NCBI GenBank assembly: GCA_001548435.1
Contig: AP017308.1
Coordinates: 372,001-436,000, forward strand
Source: Leptolyngbya sp. NIES-3755
GTDB taxonomy: Bacteria; Cyanobacteriota; Cyanobacteriia; Leptolyngbyales; Leptolyngbyaceae
Reading direction: 5' to 3'
Length of the DNA stretch: 64,000 nt
Position numbers and translations under genes: made by a program
Shown here: in pieces, positions 43,407 to 50,748 of the stretch
Position numbering within the stretch: position 1 is the stretch's first letter
Layout: every line of letters begins with the position of its first letter
The notes under the pieces: model-generated
Databases searched by the model: none
What the model saw: the letters and a program-made list of their open reading frames with translations, nothing else
What the model was told of the DNA's origin: nothing

Positions 43407-44771
43407 TTGAGCATCGAAGCGAGAGCCTGGGAATTGTTAGAAAAATCGATTGTGTATTATCAGGGTCGCGAGGTTGGCACGATCGCTGCCTGTGATACTG
43501 AAGTCGCTGCATTAAACTACGATCAATGTTTCGTTCGAGACTTTATCTCCTCTGCTCTTCTATTTTTGATGCGCGGCAGATTTGAGATTGTTCGCAACTT
43601 TCTGGAAGAAACATTGAGACTCCAACCGAAAACGACTCAGTTTGATTCTTCCAAACCAAGTCGGGGTCTGATGCCTGCAAGTTTCAAAATCATTGCTTAC
43701 GAAGGTGGAGAGTACTTAAAAGCCGACTTTGGTGATCATGCGATCGGCAGAGTTGCCCCGGCTGATTCTGGATTGTGGTGGATCATTCTACTGAGAGCTT
43801 ATGTGATTGCCACTGGAGACATTAGTTTTGCTTCTCAATCCGATGTTCAAGAAGGGATTCGCTTTATCTTAGAACTCTGCTTGGTGACTCGGTTTGATAT
43901 GTATCCGATGGTCTTGGTTCCCGATGGAGCCAGCATGATCGATCGACGAATGGGAACTTATGGTCATCCGCTCGACATTCAAGCCCTGTTCTATGCCGCT
44001 TTGCGATCGAGCTTAGAACTCCTGGTTGAGAATGACGAAAATCAGAAAATGATTCAAGGGATTCACAGTCGATTAATCCCGCTCAGACGGCAACTGAGAG
44101 AGCATTATTGGCTTGATCCAGAGCGCTTGAATGTGATCTACCGCTATCGAGTCGAAGAATACGGTGAAGAGGCTCTGAACCAGTTCAACATCTATTCGGA
44201 CTCAATCCCGTTCTATCGGCTGGCAAACTGGCTTCCAGAGGCGGGCGGATACATGGCAGGGAACTTAGGACCCTCTCAGATGGATGTGCGATTCTTCTCG
44301 ATCGGGAACTTAATGTCGATCGTGTCTGCCCTTGCCACCGAAAGACAATCCCACAAGATTCTGAACCTCATCGAACTGCGCTGGACTGATTTAGTCGGAC
44401 AGATGCCGATGAAACTCTGCTATCCCGCACTTGAAGATGTGGAATGGCGCATTGTCACCGGAGCCGATCCAAAAAATCGTCCTTGGTCGTATCACAATGG
44501 CGGAAGTTGGCCCGTTCTGCTCTGGATGCTGACCGCTGCTGCGAAAAAGATGAACCGAGGCGAACTCGCGCATCATGCGATCGCCATTGCAGAACGTCGA
44601 TTGCTCGAAGACCAATTTCCAGAGTACTACGATGGTCCCGATGGTCGATTGATCGGCAAGGAATCGCGGAAATATCAAACTTGGACGATCGCAGGCTATT
44701 TACTGGCAAAAGAACTGATTGCTCGTCCTGAGAATCTGAAGCTGATCGACTTTGACTGGGAACCAAAGTGA
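43407..44771 (+). CDS. Glycoside hydrolase 100 alkaline/neutral invertase
   Basis: This 454-residue enzyme splits sucrose into glucose and fructose. It starts from the TTG at 43407, where GAGGAG lies 7 bases upstream (43394-43399); no ATG fits. GH100 features are EVAALNYDQCFVRDFISSAL, DFGDHAIGRVAPADSGLWWI, GRMG-like DRRMGTYGHPLDIQALFY and WSYHNGGSWPVLLWML. Cyanobacterial invertases of this group resemble the plant cytosolic ones. The protein has no signal peptide, so it acts in the cytoplasm on stored or compatible-solute sucrose. Confidence 0.92.
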   Translation: MSIEARAWELLEKSIVYYQGREVGTIAACDTEVAALNYDQCFVRDFISSALLFLMRGRFEIVRNFLEETLRLQPKTTQFDSSKPSRGLMPASFKIIAYEGGEYLKADFGDHAIGRVAPADSGLWWIILLRAYVIATGDISFASQSDVQEGIRFILELCLVTRFDMYPMVLVPDGASMIDRRMGTYGHPLDIQALFYAALRSSLELLVENDENQKMIQGIHSRLIPLRRQLREHYWLDPERLNVIYRYRVEEYGEEALNQFNIYSDSIPFYRLANWLPEAGGYMAGNLGPSQMDVRFFSIGNLMSIVSALATERQSHKILNLIELRWTDLVGQMPMKLCYPALEDVEWRIVTGADPKNRPWSYHNGGSWPVLLWMLTAAAKKMNRGELAHHAIAIAERRLLEDQFPEYYDGPDGRLIGKESRKYQTWTIAGYLLAKELIARPENLKLIDFDWEPK

Positions 44772-44799
44772 TCCAACAAGTGATCAAACCACAACAAAG

Positions 44800-44847
44800 G
44801 ATGGAGTACTCGTGAAATTTCGGACAATCAGACCGTAGTACTCCATC
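44800..44847 (+). repeat. 11-bp perfect inverted repeat after the invertase gene
   Basis: GATGGAGTACT (44800-44810) is inverted as AGTACTCCATC (44837-44847) with a 26-nt loop. It starts 28 bp after the invertase stop and lacks a T-run, so it is an mRNA 3' structure or operator rather than a plain terminator. Confidence 0.5.
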
Positions 44848-44953
44848 GGCTGAAACCCTTGCCGCTGGACTTACAGGCAAATTTTATCAATCCTCGATCG
44901 ACTATCAAAAATAGCTGAAACACTGTGATCATAAGCATTCCATGATCTGATAG

Positions 44954-45033
44954 TTGATCAACAGTGGTCAAATCAACTAAAAAAGTGCAAAATTAACATA
45001 CAAAATTGCAAAATTATTGTTCTGATTGATCAA
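44954..45033 (+). promoter_or_regulatory. Repeat-rich upstream region of the H1-like gene
   Basis: TTGATCAA palindromes occur at 44954-44961 and 45026-45033, and TGATCAAA at 44781-44788. Between them TGCAAAATTA is repeated at 44986-44995 and 45007-45016, exactly 21 bp apart, two helical turns. The last palindrome ends 42 bp before the ATG. It looks like a regulated promoter with several bound proteins, possibly self-regulated. Confidence 0.45.
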
Positions 45034-45075
45034 ACAAGTACTACAATCAAGAACAATTTACAGCGAGGTAAAACA

Positions 45076-45732
45076 ATGCCCTACGCCATCTTAGATAATG
45101 CAGTCCGCAAGAACTTAGAACAAGAACGCGATCGACTAAAAGGCGATCGTGACTCGATCATCAAAGCCGCGATTGCAGCAGCCACTTCCGAAATTGAGCA
45201 AACTCTCGAATACCTCAATGGTTTGCTCGGTGGACAAATCGAGCCTCCGACCAATGGCAAAGGTAAAGGCAAGAAAGCTGCAACGACGATCGAACTTCCC
45301 GAAGTTGAAGCGGCTCCTGCTCCTGAAGCAAAGCCCAAACAGCAACGCAAAGGACGCGGTAAAGCTAAAGCGGCTGCCGAAGAAACGACCAAAGTAGCTC
45401 CTGAGAAGAAAACACGCGGCAAAGGCAAGAAGACCGAAGAAGCGGCTCCGAAGAAAACCCGCAATGTGAAGCCTCCTGTTCCGTTTGATGCCACCATGAA
45501 ACGCGACTTTAAAGGATTAACTCCCGCAGAAGCCGTTCTCAAAGTGCTGACAGGTTCCCCCAGCGAAACCTTCACGACTGATGAAGTGATCGATATTCTC
45601 TACGGTTCCTTGCCCAGCGTCACCATGCCTGAAGCTCGGAAGCGGATTGCATTAACCTTGGCACATGGCATGAGAAAAGGCAGCTACGAGAAAGTGGGCG
45701 AAAACCCCAGCCGCTTCAAAATCAAAGGCTAA
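45076..45732 (+). CDS. Histone H1-like lysine-rich protein with C-terminal winged-helix-type domain
   Basis: This 218-residue protein has three parts. An N-terminal helical segment of about 60 residues has coiled-coil character (VRKNLEQERDRLKGDRDSI). A lysine/alanine/proline-rich linker (about 60-135) holds GKGKGKK, KGRGKAKAAAEE and KKTRGKGKK repeats, resembling eukaryotic H1 tails. The folded C-terminus of about 75 residues (LTPAEAVLKVLTGSPSETF, then DEVIDILYG) has a wing-like ending SYEKVGENPSRFKI. It is probably a nucleoid-associated protein. I infer DNA binding from the charge and the domain shape. Confidence 0.6.
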   Translation: MPYAILDNAVRKNLEQERDRLKGDRDSIIKAAIAAATSEIEQTLEYLNGLLGGQIEPPTNGKGKGKKAATTIELPEVEAAPAPEAKPKQQRKGRGKAKAAAEETTKVAPEKKTRGKGKKTEEAAPKKTRNVKPPVPFDATMKRDFKGLTPAEAVLKVLTGSPSETFTTDEVIDILYGSLPSVTMPEARKRIALTLAHGMRKGSYEKVGENPSRFKIKG

Positions 45733-45766
45733 TTGGTTCTTCTGCTCGATCGCAGCAAGGCTCATC

Positions 45767-45949
45767 ATGACTACATTGCTGGTTCACATTCCGCTGATGG
45801 TTGATGTTCTGGCTCAGATGAAAACTGAACAGTTTTATGAGTGCTGTGAGGCAAATTCTGAGCTTTGGACACTGAAGAACAAAAAAAAGCCCGGATTGGT
45901 CATGCTGAACCAAGATCACCGGGCTAATCGCAAAGCTGTGATGAGCTAA
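45767..45949 (+). pseudogene. Truncated Uma2-family fragment
   Basis: This 60-residue frame reads LVHIPLMVDVLAQMKTEQFY followed by ECCEANSELW, closely matching the N-terminus of cyanobacterial Uma2 (DUF820) endonuclease-like proteins. The family goes on for about 150 more residues with the catalytic core; here it runs straight into the terminator of the opposite gene. It is a remnant and should not be functional. Confidence 0.45.
45881..45925 (-). terminator. Terminator of the DUF427 gene
   Basis: On the minus strand AGCCCGG (45919-45925) pairs with CCGGGCT (45888-45894), followed by a run of seven T. An inner TTGGT/ACCAA pair extends the stem. It lies 21 bp after the DUF427 stop. Confidence 0.8.
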
Positions 45950-46230
45950 GCTTCGACTTTTACACCTTTCCAGAAGGCAATGTAGCCTGTAATGTTCTTC
46001 GCCGCATCTTTGGGCGTGGGATAGTACCAGGCGGCATCTTTATTGGTTTGTCCATCCACCACAAGGTTGTAGTAGCTGGCAACGCCTTTCCAGCCGCAAG
46101 TGGTGTGAGTACTGCTGTCTTGAAAATATTCAGGCTTAATCGAGTCGGGTGGAAAGTATTGGTTCCCCTCGACCACTTCTGTGCGATCGCTTTCTGCTAA
46201 GACCGCTCCGTTCCAAATGGCTCTTGGCAT
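45946..46230 (-). CDS. DUF427 domain protein
   Basis: This 94-residue protein has the DUF427 pattern: AIWNGAVLAESDRTEVVEGNQYFP, HTTCGWKGVASYYNL, and then DAAWYYPTPKDAAKNITGYI. It covers one complete domain. The family is widespread and small, with no proven biochemical role. It is followed by a strong terminator. Confidence 0.88.
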   Translation of the reverse strand: MPRAIWNGAVLAESDRTEVVEGNQYFPPDSIKPEYFQDSSTHTTCGWKGVASYYNLVVDGQTNKDAAWYYPTPKDAAKNITGYIAFWKGVKVEA

Positions 46231-46264
46231 AACTTGATATCCAAACGCTTCGGTTTAAAGCCTA

Positions 46265-46423
46265 TCACTCTCCCTGCGGTGTGTAACATGTGCGATCGCT
46301 CCAGCGGTATACTTGAGCCTTTTCACAATCGTGACCGTCATCGATCGACTCGGCTGAACCGAAATGCACAAAGGTAAAGACAGCGACAAGGAGCGCAATC
46401 ATTCCAGAAATCACGGACGACAT
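46265..46423 (-). CDS. Short exported or membrane protein (52 residues)
   Basis: The ATG at 46423 opens a 52-residue frame ending at TGA 46265-46267. Residues 3-22 are hydrophobic (IALLVAVFTFVHFG), followed by a polar part with two cysteines (DGHDCEKAQ and DRTCYTPQ) that could form a disulfide. It lies upstream of the DUF427 gene on the same strand, 34 bp before its start. There is no strong ribosome site. Family unknown; it resembles many small cyanobacterial membrane proteins. Confidence 0.45.
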   Translation of the reverse strand: MSSVISGMIALLVAVFTFVHFGSAESIDDGHDCEKAQVYRWSDRTCYTPQGE

Positions 46424-46687
46424 TCTTTATCTGAGTAGAGGATGAATCCTAGCATCGTGGAAATACGGAGAGATTTACAAGCGTAATTCTTGAATTCACA
46501 TAGAAATTTCATCGAATCTTCAGAAAATTTCGATAGTGATCCAAGAAAACCTCGATCGACCTCTTGAGAAAAACTGCACAAGCGTGGCGCGTATCGGACA
46601 AAATGAATTCTGTCTGCTCTCAGTGGTTCAACCCTTGACTTAGGGAATACCGTTAAATCACACCCTCATTCCACAGGAGTTTCGCTC

Positions 46688-48589
46688 ATGAGCCGTGCTT
46701 ATCCCTCTGTGCCGTTTGAACAAGCCCCGTATCGCGCCATTCAGTCTTTACCGGAACTTTGGTCGGTCATTTCTAAGCAGTATGCGACCGTTTTGGCAGT
46801 TCATGACCCGCACAGCACTCCAGAAGTTAAACTCACCTACGCGCAGCTTTATGAGCAAATGCAGTGGTTTGCAGCAGGGATTCAAGCATTAGAAATTCGT
46901 ACCGATGCAGCCGATCGAGTTCCGCCTCGGATTGCGCTCTTTTCCGATAACTGTCCCCGGTGGTTGATTGCAGATCAGGGAATTATGCGATCGGGCGCGG
47001 TAGACGTAGTTCGAGGCGCACAAGCTGATCCGTTAGAGTTACGGTACATCTTGGAGCACAGTGGCTCAGTGGGTGTCGTTCTGCAAGATGCGGAATTGTT
47101 GAAAAAGCTCCGACCGATTTTGGCAGAAGTGCCGCTACAATTCGTGATTCTGCTGAGCGATGAGACAGTAACCTCCGATACTTACAAGGTAATGAACTTC
47201 TCTGAGGTGATCAATCTTGGAAAATCACAGACGCTTCAACCTGTTCAACAAGATCGAGAAACTTTAGCCACGCTGATGTACACATCGGGAACATCGGGAA
47301 TGCCAAAGGGTGTGATGCTCAGCCACGGGAACTTATTGTACGAAGTGAATGGCGCGTATGCAGTGGCGAAATTGGAGGCAGGAGAGCGGGTCTTAAGCAT
47401 TCTTCCGATTTGGCATAGTTATGAGCGGACGTTTGAATACTTCATTTTCTCGAATGGTTGTACTCAGATTTATACGAACATTCGCTTTGTGAAAAAAGAC
47501 ATTAAAGACCATCGACCGCACTACATGGTTGGGGTTCCGAGATTGTGGGAATCGATTTACGAAGGCATTCAGAAACAATTCCGTGACCAGCCTGAGAAAA
47601 AACAGAAGTTAGTAAAGTTCTTCTTAGGTCAAAGCCAGAAGTATATTTTGGCAAAACGCACCGCTGAGAATTTGAACTTAGATCACCTCGATCCCTCTGG
47701 CTCTGAGAAGTTGATGGCAAAAATGAAAGCGGCAGTTCGATATCCCTTTCATAAATTGGGCGATCGATTAGTCTATCAAAAGGTTCGACAAGGAACGGGC
47801 GGCTGTCTTAAGTTCGTCGTGAGTGGCGGTGGCTCGATCGCGGAACATTTAGAAGACTTTTTCGAGATTGTGGGCATTACGATTCTAGGCGGTTATGGAC
47901 TGACCGAAACTTCTCCGATTACTCATGCGCGTCGTCCGTGGCGGAATGTGCGTGGGGCAGATGGTGAAGCGCTACCCGGAACTGAGACGCGAATTGTTGA
48001 CCCTGAGACGCGGAAAGATCTACCAGTTGGTCAACGGGGCTTAATTTTGCTGCGGGGACACCAGATCATGCAGGGCTATTTCAAGAATCCGGAGGCAACT
48101 GCCAAAGCGATCGATTCACAAGGTTGGTTTGATACCGGGGACTTGGGGATGGTGACGCGGTATGGTGATTTGATCATCACTGGACGGGCGAAAGATACGA
48201 TCGTATTAACCAATGGCGAGAACATTGAACCCCAACCGATCGAAGATGCGTGTCTGCGGAGTCCGTACATCGATCAAATTATGCTCGTCGGACAAGATCA
48301 GAAAGTTCTGGGCGCGTTAGTTGTACCGAACATCGAAGCTCTAGAACAGCGGAAAGGTGGAACTGTGAATCTACAAGACCCGACTGTGCAGGAATTATTC
48401 CGTCAAGAATTGGCGAAATTAGTTAAAGAGCGTCCGGGTTATCGTCCAGACGATCGAATTGGTAACTTTAGGCTGTTATCAGAGCCGTTCACAATGGAGA
48501 ATGGATTGCTGACGCAGACCTTGAAAATCCGGCGAAACGTTGTGATGGAGCGCTACCAAGGTATGATTGACGAGATGTTTTCGCAGTAG
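46688..48589 (+). CDS. aas: Long-chain fatty acid ligase, acyl-ACP synthetase-like
   Basis: This 633-residue ANL-superfamily enzyme activates fatty acids with ATP. It starts at ATG 46688, behind AGGAG (CACAGGAGTTTCGCTC). Motifs are YTSGTSGMPKGVMLSHGN (P-loop), YGLTETSPITHAR, WFDTGDLG and GRAKDTIVLTNGENIEPQPIE. In cyanobacteria the single long enzyme of this type (slr1609-like) transfers freed fatty acids to ACP for recycling membrane lipids. Whether it uses ACP or CoA cannot be told by eye. The gene is isolated, not in an operon. Confidence 0.85.
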   Translation: MSRAYPSVPFEQAPYRAIQSLPELWSVISKQYATVLAVHDPHSTPEVKLTYAQLYEQMQWFAAGIQALEIRTDAADRVPPRIALFSDNCPRWLIADQGIMRSGAVDVVRGAQADPLELRYILEHSGSVGVVLQDAELLKKLRPILAEVPLQFVILLSDETVTSDTYKVMNFSEVINLGKSQTLQPVQQDRETLATLMYTSGTSGMPKGVMLSHGNLLYEVNGAYAVAKLEAGERVLSILPIWHSYERTFEYFIFSNGCTQIYTNIRFVKKDIKDHRPHYMVGVPRLWESIYEGIQKQFRDQPEKKQKLVKFFLGQSQKYILAKRTAENLNLDHLDPSGSEKLMAKMKAAVRYPFHKLGDRLVYQKVRQGTGGCLKFVVSGGGSIAEHLEDFFEIVGITILGGYGLTETSPITHARRPWRNVRGADGEALPGTETRIVDPETRKDLPVGQRGLILLRGHQIMQGYFKNPEATAKAIDSQGWFDTGDLGMVTRYGDLIITGRAKDTIVLTNGENIEPQPIEDACLRSPYIDQIMLVGQDQKVLGALVVPNIEALEQRKGGTVNLQDPTVQELFRQELAKLVKERPGYRPDDRIGNFRLLSEPFTMENGLLTQTLKIRRNVVMERYQGMIDEMFSQ

Positions 48590-48666
48590 GTTACATCAAT
48601 GGGGGCTAAAGCGTTTATGATTACTCCCTAGCCCCCGTTCTCCTAGTTTTTACTCCGAGTCACAGT

Positions 48667-49116
48667 ATGGAAATCTCTAAGTCTCATCTGTTGTTACAGC
48701 GCAATGTAAATGTGAAGGCGGTGGTTACTCCCCGCTGGAAGGAAGAAGCGCAGCAAACGTTACAGGCGCAATTAAATCAGGTGGATAATCAGTTACAGCA
48801 GCTTGAAATGCAGATGCAGCAAGTGTTGACTGAAGTTCAGCGACAAACGCTTCAACCGGGTAGTCCAGAGGCATTACAGCAGAGCGAAAATATTCGGATG
48901 CAGTTCAATCAGCGCAAAAGTGAATTGTTAGAACAGAAGAATCAGAGCCTTCAGCAGTTGCAACAGGTTCAGATGTTGGAATTGGATCAGGAAGTGCAAC
49001 AAGGTCAGATTGGCAGCGTGTTTCGGATTGAACCGGGTGACAATTTGGTCGAGAAGATGAATGTGGAAGTGTTGCTGCGTGATGGCATCGTTGAGGAGAT
49101 TCGCGGGATTATTTAG
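48667..49116 (+). CDS. YlqD-like coiled-coil protein
   Basis: This 149-residue protein has an N-terminal strand segment (LLLQRNVNVKAVVTPRWKEE), a long glutamine-rich coiled coil (about 28-112), and a C-terminal strand pair ending in EVLLRDGIVEEIRGII. This matches the YlqD family, which has no established function. The spacing to the previous gene is 77 bp and a hairpin (GGGGGCTA pairing with TAGCCCCC) lies in the gap. A strong terminator follows. Confidence 0.75.
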   Translation: MEISKSHLLLQRNVNVKAVVTPRWKEEAQQTLQAQLNQVDNQLQQLEMQMQQVLTEVQRQTLQPGSPEALQQSENIRMQFNQRKSELLEQKNQSLQQLQQVQMLELDQEVQQGQIGSVFRIEPGDNLVEKMNVEVLLRDGIVEEIRGII

Positions 49117-49131
49117 ACAAAATATTTGGAG

Positions 49132-49181
49132 AACGTGCTGGGTCTGGGAGAAATCCTGTTAGATCCAGCACGTTGTTTTTT
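49132..49181 (+). terminator. Terminator after the YlqD-like gene
   Basis: AACGTGCTGG (49132-49141) pairs with CCAGCACGTT (49165-49174), extended by four more pairs with one G-U. GTTTTTTGG follows. Confidence 0.85.
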
Positions 49182-49280
49182 GGTGGAATAAATCGAAGTC
49201 TATCTCCATCTACAAATTTTCACGATCGACCATTCCCAATTCTCGCTATTGTCGGTGTTAGACATTCTCTGACGCGGCGT

Positions 49281-50732
49281 ATGGCAAAGTACATTCTGGC
49301 ACTCGATCTGGGCACAACAGGCAATCGAGCATTTCTCTTTGATCAGTCTGGCAACATTGCTGAACAGGCTTATTTAGAGTTGCAGCAGTACTATCCACAG
49401 CCGGGATGGTTGGAACACGATGCGGAAGAGATTTGGAATGCAACACAATCAGTTATTCGATCGACAATTCAACAAATCGATCCAGCGGAGATTGCCGCGA
49501 TCGGGCTAACGGTTCAGCGCGAAACTTGCTTACTTTGGGACAAGAATACTGGAAAGCCGTTACATCGAGCGATCGTATGGCAAGACCGACGAACGGCAGA
49601 TTTTTGTAATGAACTTCGAGATCAGGGATTAACAGAGGAAATCTACGATCGAACAGGTTTAGTAATTGATGCTTATTTTTCCGCGACTAAGCTGCGATGG
49701 TTGCTCGATCATATTGAAGGACTGGATTTAAACAACGTCTTAGCAGGCACGATCGATACTTGGATTCTCTGGAAGCTGACTAACGGGAAAGTTCACGCCA
49801 CGGATCACAGTAATGCCAGTCGCACTTCATTAATGAACTTAAAAACTCTAGAGTGGGACGATCGATTGCTTGAAATTTTCGGAATTCCTAAACAGATTTT
49901 GCCTTCGATTCAGCCCAGTTTAGGAACATTCGGAACCGCAGATTTATTAGGAGTTCCGATCACAGCAATTTTGGGTGATCAACAGGCTGCATTGTTTGGA
50001 CAAGGATGCGATCGACCCGGTTTAATGAAATGCACTTATGGAACTGGAAGCTTTCTTGTTGCACATACCGGAACAGAGATTGTCAGATCAAATCAACAAC
50101 TCATTTCAACGATCGCTTGGACTCAGAACAATCAAATTGGGTATGCACTCGAAGGCAGTATGTTCACGAGTGGCGCTTGTGTTCAATGGCTGAGAGATGG
50201 ACTGGGATTGATCAAAACAGCGCAGGAAACCGAAGCGATCGCACAACAAGTTCCAGATAATGGCGGCGTGTACTTTGTGCCTGCATTGAGTGGATTGGGA
50301 ACACCGCACTGGGATATGAGTGCACGTGGAGCTTTCTTGGGAATTACAGGCGGCGTGAAGCGGGAACACATGGTTAGAGCCGTATTAGAAGCGATCGCAT
50401 TTCAGGTTAAAGAAGTGGTTGATGAAATCGAAACGTATAGTCCAATTCCTTTGCAGAAACTCTCTGTAGACGGTGGCGCTTGTGAGAATAATTTTCTGAT
50501 GCAGCTTCAAGCCGATATTTTAGGAATCCCGATCGAGCGTCCAGCCATTCGCGATACAACCGTTTTAGGAGTTGCATTTGCGGCAGGATTGGCTTGTGGA
50601 TTTTGGCAGCGTTATGATCAATTAGTCGAACATCGCGTCATCGATCGTATTTTTGAACCTCGATCGTCTTCAGTTCAGGCTGATTTCAACCAATGGCAAA
50701 AAGCAGTCGATCGGGCAAAATGTTGGCAGTAG
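49281..50732 (+). CDS. glpK: Glycerol kinase
   Basis: This 483-residue enzyme makes glycerol 3-phosphate from glycerol and ATP. The start is the ATG at 49281 (MAKYILALDLGTTG); an open frame reaches back to 49173 but crosses noncoding sequence. FGGY motifs are LALDLGTTGNRAFLFD, QRETCLLWD, HATDHSNASRTSLMNL, GDQQAALFGQGC, TYGTGSF and VDGGACENNFLMQLQAD. The enzyme is a little shorter than E. coli GlpK (502). The next gene, a phosphatase, starts 16 bp after the stop, so both are co-transcribed. Confidence 0.95.
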   Translation: MAKYILALDLGTTGNRAFLFDQSGNIAEQAYLELQQYYPQPGWLEHDAEEIWNATQSVIRSTIQQIDPAEIAAIGLTVQRETCLLWDKNTGKPLHRAIVWQDRRTADFCNELRDQGLTEEIYDRTGLVIDAYFSATKLRWLLDHIEGLDLNNVLAGTIDTWILWKLTNGKVHATDHSNASRTSLMNLKTLEWDDRLLEIFGIPKQILPSIQPSLGTFGTADLLGVPITAILGDQQAALFGQGCDRPGLMKCTYGTGSFLVAHTGTEIVRSNQQLISTIAWTQNNQIGYALEGSMFTSGACVQWLRDGLGLIKTAQETEAIAQQVPDNGGVYFVPALSGLGTPHWDMSARGAFLGITGGVKREHMVRAVLEAIAFQVKEVVDEIETYSPIPLQKLSVDGGACENNFLMQLQADILGIPIERPAIRDTTVLGVAFAAGLACGFWQRYDQLVEHRVIDRIFEPRSSSVQADFNQWQKAVDRAKCWQ

Positions 50733-50748
50733 TGTTCTCAGGTTCGTG

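Noticed and set aside
49173-49280. Longer N-terminus for glycerol kinase
   Set aside because: The region includes the terminator T-run of the previous gene, and the FGGY family starts right at the ATG 49281.
50653-50748. Longer N-terminus for the PhoD-like phosphatase, overlapping glpK
   Set aside because: It would overlap glpK coding by 80 bp in another frame; the family domain begins directly after the ATG at 50749.
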